Source of the DNA: Thelonectria olida
Lineage: Eukaryota > Ascomycota > Sordariomycetes > Hypocreales > Nectriaceae
Assembly: GCA_020736575.1 (NCBI GenBank)
Contig: JAGPYM010000012.1
Location: forward strand, 1,054,001 to 1,118,000
DNA: 64,000 nt
Direction: 5' to 3'
Shown: piece after piece, positions 48,695-59,535 of the stretch
Layout of the letters: the number at the start of each line of letters is the position of its first letter
Position numbering within the stretch: position 1 is the stretch's first letter
The notes under the pieces: generated by a model
The model's database searches: none
The model's input: the letters and a program-made list of their open reading frames with translations, nothing else
What the model was told of the DNA's origin: nothing
Program-made: the position numbers and the translations under genes

Positions 48695-51235
48695 ATGCGG
48701 CTAGCAGCACGCTTTCGGAAGACTGCACAGAGAGACCATATCTCAAGTCCCGACTCGACCAGCCCTGCGGATTCCGGCTATGGCCCGGTTACGAACTCAC
48801 CCGATCCATTCTCAGCCCCGAAGCGCCGACGAGGCACCTTGTTTGATGGTTCAGGATCCTGCGATGGCTTAGAAACATTGTCCGAGGAAACAAAATATGA
48901 GAAGCCACGCTCTAAGATACGAGAACCTAACGGATCTGCCACAGCTAGAGGCGGACTTCTTGTGGAATAGGAGACAAGTACTGCACTTGGTTCTCCTCGC
49001 AGATCCTCACCCAGCAGGCCGGCACTCGCCCCTAAACGAATTGACTTCAACAGACGATTGCTAGATCGATACATTCCAAGGCGAGACCCCCAGTCACCGC
49101 CAGCTGAGAGATACCGAACCACAAAACCACCGCAAGAGCTTTCGCCGCTGGAGAAGATTGCCAGAAACACCAAAGCATCCATGGACCCATTCTCTTCTCG
49201 GAACACGTCGACTTCTGACTGGAGTTCGTTATCCCAAGCGGATGACAGAGCTATCAACCGAGGTCTGTCTCTTCGCCATTTTCTCGGTGCCCAAGCTCAC
49301 ATATCATGCAGTTGGTGCCGTCTTAGGACCTTTGTCAACGAATCACGGGAGCCTAAGACAAGTGAGCCAAGGCGCAGTCTGGGCTGTAGGAGGGTTGACC
49401 TCAAGTACGACAACCGATACGACCGCTGACACGACCACCCACGAAGCTCTCACACGCTTGGTTCGACGTCGTGTTAACACGCGTGCCTTTTCGGCTTCAT
49501 TCCACAAGCCTAAGTTGAACGCGCGAGATGATTTGATCAAGCATGAAGGTCGGATTGCCATGGCCCTGGACATTGATCGAGTTCGCAAGGTATTCGACTT
49601 CGATCACAGCAACCAGATTCCACAATGCATCCGAGGCAGCAGAGACGACAGATCTACAGACAGGACCAGGACAATGTGGGACGGGTGCGGGTGGATGAAT
49701 GGAGAAGAAGCCTTTAGTAAGTAGAGAAAGTATTACATCAACACCGGTAAGGGGCTGACAATATCAAGGTACTCTAGACCAAACAACCCTGAATTCGCCG
49801 TTCAGGTAAAGTGCCCCCCTTTTGACAACATGAAAACAAGTTCGTTTGTTAACGATGTAGGGTCCTCAATGCACCACACCTAAAGGATGATTTCTATTGC
49901 TCCCCTTTGGCATACACGATTACGTCTCAGACGCTTGCTGTATGCCTCGGAAATTTTCTGTATGCCTGGTCCGAAGAGGTCGGCGTTCAGATGATGCATG
50001 GTGCTCATTCAGCAGCCTGGCTCACTTCTATTGCGTTTTCATCGACCCAAGGTGCCAAAGCTATCCTCGCTATTGGTCAATCTGACGGCTGTCTGGTCCT
50101 CAGGTCCGTATATGATGGACTACCTCGCTTTGAAGTTCAAAATCGTTTCCCAATTGCCTGTGTAAGCTGGCGACCGAGGTGTACGCTTCGCCCGTCGAAG
50201 AACCCATTCAACCCGGGGGTTCTTGTGCAGACCGAGGATTTGATCGTCGGCGATGAGGTGGGAATACTGTACTATTACGCGGTAGAGTGGCCGATGGCTT
50301 GGGAAGTCTCAAGAGATACCTGGCCCGGATCTATATCACTCCTGACCAAGATCTCGGTTCATAGCCAGCAGATATGCGGCCTCGCCTGGGCGCCTGATGG
50401 AGCACTCTTCGCTTCTGGTGGCAATGATAACCTTTGCCATCTCTTCGAAGTCGATTACATCTTTGATCAGGACCAGGCTGGTCCACGTCGTAACGAGATC
50501 CCCTCTCGAAACACGCGAATAAGGACAACGCCTCTTAGTCTTGATCCAGACTTTGAAGTAGCAGACGAAGCTCGGGTTTCTAGCCATGACCCCATGTCAT
50601 CTTTCCTCACCCCAGCCACAACGTCCAATAACCCAGAGGTTGAAACATATCGAACCTCGCTTGACACGCTCCGCCATCTTGGGGCTGGGGTAGTGCGACA
50701 TCGCTGGGTCCACGGTGCCGCTGTCAAAGCCATTGCATTTTGTCCATGGAGACATGGCCTGCTTGCAACGGGGGGCGGATCCAACGACAAGTGCATCCAT
50801 TTCTTTCATACTTCTTCGGGTGCGGCTCTCGCTACCATACATGTTTCGGCTCAGGTCACATCGCTCATCTGGTCAACTACCCGACGAGAAATCCTCGCAA
50901 CATTTGGCTATCCGCATCCGGAGCATCCATACCGCATCGCCGTATTCAGCTGGCCCGATTGCAAACAGGTAGCAGCGATCCCCTGGCAAGGTGAACCAAG
51001 GGCGCTCTATGCCATCTCGTATGCTGAGGGACCCCTGTACCCTCAACCTCGGAGGAAGGGCCGGGCGGCGCAGGAAGGTTGCATTGTCGTCGCATCCAGT
51101 GATAGAAGCGTCAAGTTCTACGAGGTTTGGGGGAACAAAAAAGGGGGAAGCGCGAGTAGACAAGAGGTATTGAGGGCTAGTGAGAGTTTTGACGGCCCGA
51201 ACGGGATGAACAAGGAGGCAGATGTCATTCGTTGA
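48695..51235 (+). CDS. Cdc20/Fizzy-family APC/C activator, AMA1/Mfr1-like, with an in-frame TAG
   Basis: WD40 co-activator that brings substrates to the anaphase-promoting complex; this branch acts mainly in meiosis and spore formation. The model is join(48695..49262, 49312..49716, 49769..49805, 49861..51235), 795 codons. The C-box is DRYIPRRD from codon 124. The WD40 domain follows from about residue 340, with blocks such as TLAVCLGNFLYAWSE, ICGLAWAPDGALFASGGNDN and KAIAFCPWRHGLLATGGGSNDK. The last two residues are Ile-Arg, the IR tail that docks on APC/C. All three introns are short and in phase. Codon 92 (48968-48970) is TAG, within RGGLLVE*ETSTALGS. The frame is open on both sides, and no intron of length 3n removes the stop. 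A downstream start (MDPFSS, 49181) would lack the C-box. This may be a nonsense mutation or a base error. Confidence 0.85.
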
Positions 51236-51608
51236 GAGCGACAGAGCTATTGATTAGAGACGGAATAGTTGTATGGATGGAAATGCGGAGGTTAGACTGC
51301 TATGTCCTATGACGGGCTGAGGGTTCCAAGAATGACAGCCAAATTGCTTGGAGCCTGGTTGAGACCTGGATATACCATCTCCTTATTTCGTGAGACTGGT
51401 TCCAGCCCTTGCTCGGCGTGGTATGTACATGTAATTATTTTGCACAGCATGACCTTTCCTCGACTCTAAACGTGGTGTTGCCCAAGATTGTTGGATTCTC
51501 AAAAGAAGCAGACGGAAAATAAACAAAACAGAGACGCCACCCCGTTGAACACCGAAATACTCCCAAAATGCATTTATGCTTGCTGTCCCAGAGAAAAAGA
51601 CCGTGTCA
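51236..51608. other. Intergenic region between convergent 3' ends
   Basis: 373 bp of AT-rich 3' flank shared by the APC/C activator and the SNARE gene. No gene was seen. Confidence 0.6.
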
Positions 51609-52463
51609 CTATTTCAAGATGGCAATGAGCAGAACTAAGATGATGATGAGGACGATAATGGTCGTCATCTGCTTGTTCTCGCCTGCTCCTTTGGCGACCT
51701 TGCCCAATGCTTTACTGGCTCGGTCCAAGCGGCTCTGATGGCGGTCGGTGTTTCCTTCGACCTCATCTAGCATGGCGACATGTTCGTCGAGCTCGTCGCC
51801 GATTTGCATGCTAAGGTCTCGTTGGCGGCTGATGGATTCGCCCAGGCGGTCAAGCTGCTCGTCCTGCTGGTCTAGGATTTGGGCGTGGTACTGGTGGATC
51901 TGCTGGTTGGTCATGGCATCGGCCTCGTCGCGGTAACCGGAGTCGACGGGATCGTCGCGGTAGCGACCGAAGAGCTCCTGCGAGGGAGACTGAGGTGTGT
52001 CGCTGAAGCGGACCGTCTTGGATTTGCGGCCCTCGGGAGGTGAGGTTGAGGCGGCATGGGCAAAGTCTTCGGAGAGGGCGTCCGAGTTGGGGTGGGTGAG
52101 GGTGGCGGTCGAGGAAGGGTTGGAGAAGCCGTGGAATTGGGCTGTCAGATCGTCGTACTGCTTCTGGAGGGTTTCTAGTGATTCGGCGAGACTGGATGCA
52201 GTGCTGGGCCTTCTTTGTTAGCGATCGCGAGGAAGGAGGGCAGCGATGGAGTGAAAGCGAGCTTACGTTGAGTCGCCATCTTCAACTAGGCGCGCCCGCT
52301 CTTCGGCGATGGTGGTGAGCCCATCGCGGAACTGGTCGAGGGATCGCGAGATGTGGCCATCCTGAGTGTCGTCCTCTAGGTTCAAGCTTTGGGCCCGCTT
52401 CCGTTCTAGAAGCGACAGTTTGATGTGGTCGGAGAGGAGGAAGAGCTGGCTTGAAGTGGACAT
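51609..52463 (-). CDS. Qc-SNARE, SYN8/syntaxin-8-like
   Basis: Two exons, complement(join(51609..52203, 52267..52463)), encode 263 aa; the 63-nt intron is phase 2. The N-terminal region is helical (LFLLSDHIKLSLLERKRAQSL), followed by a disordered linker (residues about 90-140). The SNARE motif lies at about 165-230, with the zero-layer Gln in RDLSMQIGDELDEHV. The C-terminus is a single membrane anchor (MTTIIVLIIILVLLIAILK) with almost no lumenal tail. This is the layout of endosomal/late-Golgi Qc-SNAREs such as Syn8; a Tlg1-like role is the alternative. Acts in membrane fusion between endosomal compartments (family knowledge). Confidence 0.85.
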
Positions 52464-53733
52464 GATGGGCGATGGCGGCGTCGCTGCTGGTTGGAATTGG
52501 GGGGTGGTGGATGATCGAATTCGAGGAAAGGCTGGTTTATGGATGCTCACTGAGACAATGGCGGATGTGGACTTTGGATTGTACCTTGTAGAAAGCGAAA
52601 GACGGGACACGGGGGCCTTCGACAGAGACCGCGACACCGAGCAATAGGCAGCGCTTTTTCAAACAGATTATGAAAGGGTTATGATGCCCACTCCTCCGTA
52701 CTTCGTACAAGGATGGCCAAAATACCAAGTGGATGGACGTCGTCACTGTTACTCTTGTCCCTGAGCTTGATGCTCTGGGAGCTGCTAAAGTTGGGAAGGG
52801 GCCGGCTCGCCGACGCTTGACCGACATGGACGCTTCCACTGAGCCCAAGTCCATCATCATAGTTCATTGCGCGGCCTGGGGCAAAGATACTTGTCAAGTG
52901 CAGCAAATTCTTAGGACAGTCATGTATCGCTGCGGCACGGTCTTTCAGCACTGAATCGCTGGACAAGCCGAGTCTAGCCTCTCAAGATGGCTAACTCTAG
53001 ACTTGGACCTGGGCTTGGACTTGGAGTGTAATTCGGCTTCAAGTTGCGAATCGAGGCTTCGGCTCTGATTCACAAGACTGGAAGTTGAAAGAAAGGGGGA
53101 TGAAGAGTCCAAGTAAGCCATCCTAAATGTCTACCTACCCAGTCATGGTCACTCATGTCAACTAAAGCGGAATATTGACACGAGTAAGTCGACTGCCAAC
53201 GTCGTACTTCGCACGTAGTACGCACACCAAACGGTTCCTTTACCTACCTTAAGTAGCTAACCAGCGAAAACTCACGGATCATTTGCCTTCCGCGGGCCCC
53301 GAACTCGCTGGGCCACCACGGCAACCGACAAGGCCAAGGCGCTCTCCGAGACATTATTCCGCGCTTGAACTATCGCACGGAACCACTGGACGCGCTCCAC
53401 TCGCATCGCGCCTACATAGCCCTCAAAGTACGATTCGAGGCATTCACGAGCACCACACACGATGGACAAGTCGAAGAAATCAAGCAAGTAAATTCTCATG
53501 GTCGAATGAGACCGAAATAACAATGATAAGACCCAAGATATGTAGCTGATACATGGGCATAACGTTGATGACTCCTTGTCGACGGTGTTTGTCCCGTTCA
53601 GTTCCCAATCCCATGTACCGAAAGCCCTTGTCCCTCCCCAGAACCATTCCTCTGAGCATGGGCAAACACACAAACTCCAGAAAACAAACAAGTAAGAAAT
53701 TTTGGTTGTGAGATCATTTCATCGGAAAGACAT
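52464..53733. other. Intergenic region upstream of the SNARE gene
   Basis: About 1.27 kb. Includes a degenerate CTTGGACYTGG direct repeat near 53000-53025. No gene was recognised. Confidence 0.5.
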
Positions 53734-54588
53734 TTAGTCCATCCTCATCTCGGTGTCGGCCACTGCGCCTACAGCATGGTTGGCGGGCTTGGGCGACTCG
53801 GCTGCTGAAAGGGTTTCAGCGCCATCAAATTTGGGAGGCGAGCATTGTAGGTTGCGGAGGGTGCCTTCGACTGTCTGGCTGACGAGTTGACCTTGACGGA
53901 GATTCTCGGCGAAGAGGAAGAAACCCGAGCTTGATTCAACTAGGTATGACTGAAGGCCTTTGCTTTCGAGAACAATTCGAGCGTTGGTGATGGGGAAGTG
54001 GTTCTCAATGAAACGAGCCCAGCCACGAGCGGCAGCTTGAATATCTGCATCACCACTGATTCTTCGCCAGCTGATACCAAGGTGCAGAGTGAAGTTATCA
54101 ACGACAGGAGCTTGGACGGCTTCAGAAGGGGAGGATTTGGTCTTGACATTGAGAGACGGGGTTGGTGAAGGTGCTGAAGATGAGATGCTTGAGGGGCGAT
54201 CGCGGCGTTGTTGCTTGTGGTTGCGATGAAGGTCTTTCAACTCCCGTCGGGTTGCGGCCTCGGCGGACTTCTTCTCCTCAAGCCAGGTTCCGGATTGACT
54301 GCCAGCGTCGGAAACATAGGCCTTGGTAGACTTAATAAGGGTCATGCCAGGACCGTACACCCATTCCGTTTCGGGCTCTTCATGTGGAATAGCAGAGACA
54401 TCAGGCTCGAGGTTGGAGGATGCCTCGTCGCGGGAGCGTTTCTTTCCCGCATTGATCTGACCGAAGCCCCGAGTAGGAGCGAAATGACGATTTGCAAAGC
54501 TTGCCATGCCCAGAGGTGACTGGTGGGGAGGTTGCGGAGACATGAGGAGTACTGGGGAGGACGAGAACTGGGGGCTGAAGTAGGCCAT
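53734..54588 (-). CDS. Fungal protein of unknown function
   Basis: Single exon of 284 aa from the ATG at 54588 (MAYFSPQFSSSPVLLMSPQP). The frame stays open upstream to 54654, but a TTCCAG acceptor lies there, so a 5' leader intron is more likely than a longer N-terminus. The first 60 residues are Ser/Pro-rich with a basic cluster (GKKRSRDE, possible nuclear signal). A conserved-looking motif follows (TEWVYGPGMTLIKSTKAYV ... SGTWLEEK), then a charged linker. The C-terminal globular part (about 170-255) starts FTLHLGISWRRISGDADIQAA and continues ARGWARFIENHF and GLQSYLVESSSGFFLFAENL. I do not recognise a named domain. Composition and organised blocks support a real gene. Confidence 0.7.
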   Translation of the reverse strand: MAYFSPQFSSSPVLLMSPQPPHQSPLGMASFANRHFAPTRGFGQINAGKKRSRDEASSNLEPDVSAIPHEEPETEWVYGPGMTLIKSTKAYVSDAGSQSGTWLEEKKSAEAATRRELKDLHRNHKQQRRDRPSSISSSAPSPTPSLNVKTKSSPSEAVQAPVVDNFTLHLGISWRRISGDADIQAAARGWARFIENHFPITNARIVLESKGLQSYLVESSSGFFLFAENLRQGQLVSQTVEGTLRNLQCSPPKFDGAETLSAAESPKPANHAVGAVADTEMRMD

Positions 54589-55990
54589 CTTGTGTAGTGG
54601 TAGGCAAAGCGAATGCAACTGGAACGATGAGAGGTTAGTAGTTAGTGCTGTCACAAACCATCAATTAGACTCCGGGAAACGTCGAGTTGTCGAGGCGCGT
54701 GTAATAGGCGTCTAAGTGAGAAGGCGAAGGTGGGAGATGGAGTCGTGGAAGGGTTGAAGACGACGTATGTTGATAATGAAGAGGAGAGGCTCAATTGACG
54801 TGAGAGTCGCGTGCCTGGAGCGAACGAGACGTGACGAGAGGAGGGTGGAAACGGCGAGTAACGATTTGAAGGAGGTTTGATGGATGTGTGTTCGATGGGT
54901 AACAAGGACGGATGGTCTAGGTTTGGGTGGGAAGAGATGATCGAAGTAAGGCAGGATCAGTGGCAGGGTGCCCAGAATATATGGTGGAGGGCTGGGTGTG
55001 TGGGTGTGAAGGAAGAAAGGTTGAAATGTGAGAGGAAGGAAAAGGAAGGGAAAGAGAGGACGAGAGCGAGGGCGAGGAAGGGGCACGAGTGGCTCTTTGG
55101 CTTGAGCTGCAAGAGATCGGAGTGAGGCTGCATGGGCAACCTGGGGTAAATAGGATTGGCACTGTACGTTGGGGCCGCAGACGGCGAACGCCGCGTTCCT
55201 GTACCTGCGGCGAGATAGCTGAATCACAGAACACTGGGCTATGCACTATCACAATTGGGGGCCTGGGCCATGGCGCACCATGCGGATACAGTACAAATTA
55301 GGTGTGCACTGTATGCACGGCATCAGCTTATCGGCCGCTGGTTCCAAACCTCCCGGCCCTAAAAACGGTCAAGCGCCAAACTAAGAGGTCCCCTTGTCCA
55401 ACTCGGTACGTACCCCAAAGGTACATGCGGTACTTCATGGAATGGATGGAAGTTGTCCGCTTTGGGCGTGCGTAATTTGTTAAGGGTCCCTGACCTACCT
55501 CGCCCGTATTAGGAGTAGCGCGAGAGTATCCGCTGAGCCGCCGTCTGGTTGGATGGTCAACGTCCGACAGGCTGAGCTGCCCGCATCCAGGCTAACTACG
55601 GAGTCCACCATCCCAAGTCAGACACGACTCGACTGATTCTCATTGGAAGTGTCGTCGACGCAGCAAACTGCTCGTCCAGCCAAGGATTTTCCTCCCCAGT
55701 AACCCCGAGCCGAGGTTGGCGTCAGCGGAGGAATTTTCAGCCAGGCATGATGTGGATTGAAAAGGTGGTAATTAACAAGCTGCACTAATCTGCTGCTCGG
55801 ACATTCAAATGATTTCCCAACATGGCGAATTCGAGTCGCGGTTAAGAGGATATTGCTGGGTGAAAGTCCCAAATCATTCATGTTCACGCAAGTCTCATAC
55901 GAAGGACGCCGTGACTCAGAGTTGGCTCTTTTATTGACGAGTTAGCTAGTTACCTTATAAACCCAGTCGCTGCTGCGTTCCTTCATCTCC
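54589..55990. other. Intergenic region between two minus-strand genes
   Basis: About 1.4 kb. The segment 54660-55140 is strongly G/A-rich on the plus strand (C/T-rich on the coding strand of the neighbour), probably the promoter and leader of the gene at 53734-54588. ORFs there reflect this composition. Confidence 0.5.
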
Positions 55991-57230
55991 TCATGTCTCT
56001 TCCAAGAAAATACCTTCTGCAGTGTTCTCAGCTCCTCCATACAACCCCCGGAAGCCTGGTGCCCTGAGTCCTACGGGACTGATACCACGTCCCCTTGTGG
56101 TTGGCATTGCAGCCACAACCTGTTCGTGACGCCTTCCAGTGGGTGCCGCATAGGGACCGTCAATCCGACTCCGGTGGCGGGCGTCTGGGAGGTGCCCGGG
56201 CGTTTGTGGCTGTGCAGTCATCGTAAGCCCATCGTTGTACACAGCAAGTCTTCGTGGTGTCGTTGGGTTTGAGGGTTCTGCATTCTCTTCCATGGCGCGC
56301 ACTTCTTTTGGAGGAGGTAAACTCGTTAGATGGATGTGGTCAAGATTCGCTGGTAGCATCCCTCGAGCCTGGGACTGTTCACGAGGCGAAACTGGAACCT
56401 TTACCGTAGGCTTCATCGTGACCTGGTCTATCTTTCAGTCATTCTTCATCATTGTATGGTGTTGCTGCACGCGTTCGAGGGGCTGCCCTACCGCTGGACC
56501 ATCTTGAGTCCCCTCTTCTTCATGAAGGGAGGGTACATCATGGGATGCCCAACCCCGCCCACGCCTCGGCTGCCCCTCATGAGCCTGCTCTAGGTCACTT
56601 TGCTTGATTGCCATTAGGGGGAACCCCAATAGACGCGGCAGTCATAGTGGACTCACAGGAGACGTACGTTGGGGGGAGTTCCTGCTGGGAGATGGTACAT
56701 CGACGACCACTCGCGACACAAGGCGATTTTTGACCCGGTTGCTTGAAGAGGGTTCGGATATCTCATTCCCAAGCGTAACGTCTACGTTCGCGTCACTGTA
56801 GTTTCCTGCCGACCTGTAGGCATTTCAATTTTCTCCCGGACGCGGGCATTCCTCACCCACCTGTACCTGTATTGAGTTGGTGACGATGAGAGACTCGCTG
56901 TTTGACGGAATGAAGATGCGGTAGATCCAGGCCTAAGGTCATCCCCTCACCAGTGTCCTGGGCGTTGATGGATGGACCTTTGTGTCTATGGGCGGAGGGC
57001 GGGAATTCCTATCTCTCCCTGCCATCACTTCCGCCTGGAGGACTGGCGTCGGGTCTTGGGTGGTGTAGAGGTCGGTTTGCCCGTTCATGGCTCTCGGGGG
57101 AGATGGCCCTTTCGCGTGAAATTAGAGCCTCGTTGCGAATCCTCAGGTATCGCCTGTATCTTGATCGGCGCTCGAAGTCTTTGAGCTCACTCGGGGTAAG
57201 GCCAATGGTTTTCGGGCGGAGACGGAGCAT
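55991..57230 (-). CDS. Fungal protein of unknown function, multi-exon, with an in-frame TAG
   Basis: Best model: complement(join(55991..56422, 56471..56602, 56657..56805, 56951..57230)). The exon-3 end could instead be 56492 and the exon-2 start 56781; these edges are uncertain. The N-terminus MLRLRPKTIGLTPSELKDFE, then RRSRYRRYLRIRNE, is basic and helical. Exon 2 gives NEISEPSSSNRVKNRLVSRV and the Ser/Pro stretch DVPSPSRNSPQRTSP. The last exon ends with TPGHLPDARHRSRIDGPYAA and LRAPGFRGLYGG, which look conserved. No enzymatic motif or membrane segment is present; it is probably disordered. Codon 74 (57009-57011) is TAG, while the same frame continues coding-like to the GTGAGG donor at 56950 with the phase needed by exon 2. 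No suitable intron removes the stop. This is a nonsense mutation, base error or wrong exon model. Confidence 0.55.
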
Positions 57231-59157
57231 GTTGTATCTAAGAGCCGAAGCGGGAAAACTAGACACTTTGAAAGGGAAACAAATTGATAGTTGGGGAGTT
57301 GAAGTTGGTCTCGCCTACGCGAAGCCCTTCGCCATTACTAGGCTATTGGGCTGCTGCTGCTATGCGTCTTCTTTTCTTGGGAAGAGCTCCATTCGATTGC
57401 ACGAGACCAGGCGCCATCGATGGAATGATGGTATGCTGAGCAGGCAGGACTGGCAACAATAGGCAGCACGTGCAGATCGGGTGATTACCACGAAGATTAA
57501 TCCAGTTTGCTATCTATCTCAGCACAGGCAGTCTGATGGACAGCAGAGGCATGGGGGACAGTAGTTATCCGAGGAAATACGGAATGATGGGCATTCAAGC
57601 TCCTCTTCCACCATCTCTGGGCGGTTCACGATGGAGGAGTCTGGAGCAACTGGTGCGTCATGGCTGCAGGACAACAGGGCTGGGAATGGCGCTCCAAAGC
57701 GAGAGGAAGTGCCCATTTTTTACTACACACTATGTAATATGGTATGATGTGCTCTCGCTCCGAGCCAGGATTCAAGAGCTGTCAGCTCATCTCGCCAGCG
57801 CCAGCCAGGAATGTAAGACACTGGAGACTTGAAGGGCTGATTGACTCCGTAAGAAACGGTGGGCGAATAGGGGTGACTATTCGTAGGTACCACCTTAACG
57901 TTCTTTGGAGTTGGGCGTGCAGCAACTCGGACACTTTTATTTTACGCAGGATCAGCTGGTAATTACCTGGATCAAGAACGCACAATAATATCTTAGGTTT
58001 CAGCAACAGAGATGCTTCTCTGGCGCAGCGCTCCGAGAGTGGCGCAAGGCTGCAGGAGTGGAATTGACACGCTGATGGAAGCATTATCGTAGATAGGAAC
58101 ATTTGTATGATGAGTGAGGCGCTTGGACAAAGCCTCACCAGGATGCTGCAGTTGGGAGTGATGTGAGACGAACGACAGACGGCGAATGGGACGCCTCAGC
58201 GGAGGCGATGTGCCAACTCAGCTTGTCGCCCAACAATGCCGACCTGTGGCCTGAATTAAACGAGGCGCCATGAATAGGTAGTTTCTTGCACAGCCTGCAT
58301 CTGTACGAAGTAGGAACGAAGCAGCTTGTGGGCTCGCTGAGGACCAACGCTCTCGGCACTAAAAATGAATCAATGATGGGATGGATGAAGTATTCCGTAC
58401 GCAACGGTGTCACGGGAAAGGTAATTACGGTCCCCTGTGCTCCGTAAATTGTTCGTTGCTCGGTAAAGCATTCGTAATACAAGGGCGCAGAGAAGAAGGC
58501 CCTGTACCAAATGCTCGTATGAAGTCGAATCAATTGTTAATTTGAAAATCGCGTCGAGACCCTGAGGCACGCAATTCACGCTGTGAGCCGGGGCTGGCAG
58601 TGCGACGGTCATTTTTTCTCTTAATTTTTTTTCTCGGGATGCATGGAGCCATGCTAATAATGACGAGGAAAGGCTGGAGTGGCTAGTCTACGAGGGCCTA
58701 GGTCGCCAGGGGCTCGAGTAGCCCGAGTATCACCACTGTCTTTGCCTGGAAAAAAGTACCTCTCTGCCAACGCAAGCACTGTCTCTTCTTCGTATATCAC
58801 CAAGGTGCATGTATGTAAGAGGGTTACGAGGCTCCGCCCGTCGGGTGTACCTTTAGGCGTTTCCTTTGGAAAGCCAAAAGCTGCTTGATTGACAAGGTGG
58901 CCCAAGGTGCTTTCATTCTTAACCCAGCCAGCCCAGCCGGCCAACTGCACCGACCTCACTCCCAGCTCATCCCGTTAGTCTCATAATCCACTCAACACGC
59001 ATTCGACAGCTTCGTCGTCCACCATTTATCCTAGCCGGAGATCTGGCAACCTGAGGCGCTCCTCGCACTACGTAAGGCAGCGCTCCCGCAGTCCTGAAAT
59101 CCACCAGAGAGCGATATACGAATACAGAAACAGCGAGAAAGAGGGAGAGAGATAGAT

Positions 59158-59192
<35 letters not shown>

Positions 59193-59535
59193 AACAGACA
59201 GCGAGCGAGGTACGGCACCCCCCGTCGCCCCAGTTCACCCCCGACTGCCATTCCCCATCCCAGCAGACACGGACGCCATTATTATTATGTACTTCGCTTC
59301 CCGATGATGTTGCTGCCAGCTTCTGCCCGTTGTTAACCCAATCTCCCCAACAGCACCACCTTCGTCGGCGATGCCCCATGATTTACCGATACCTTGTCAG
59401 TGACCGACCGACCGTCTCTCGTTCACGATCCGAACCCTCCCCCCAAGTGCCTCTCCTTGAGCGCTCACCTTTCTACACACCCTCCCGCAACCTGCCCCTT
59501 ACAACGACTATCTTTGGAGCTCCTCCATTGTCAAC
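57231..59535. other. Long divergent region upstream of the PDK1-like kinase
   Basis: About 2.3 kb. ORFs up to 132 codons lack motifs. The right part holds a GA/GACA microsatellite and a C/T-rich leader before the kinase ATG. No gene was recognised. Confidence 0.5.
59141..59200. repeat. GA/GATA/GACA microsatellite
   Basis: A compound simple repeat: GAGA and GATA units followed by (GA)n and then (GACA)n with one CAAA interruption. It lies about 340 bp upstream of the kinase start, probably within promoter or leader. Confidence 0.9.

Noticed and set aside
48968..57011. TAG reassigned to an amino acid
   Set aside because: Several intact genes in the window end in TAG at the family-expected C-terminus (PRM1, ADK1, I9, SNARE, PDK1).
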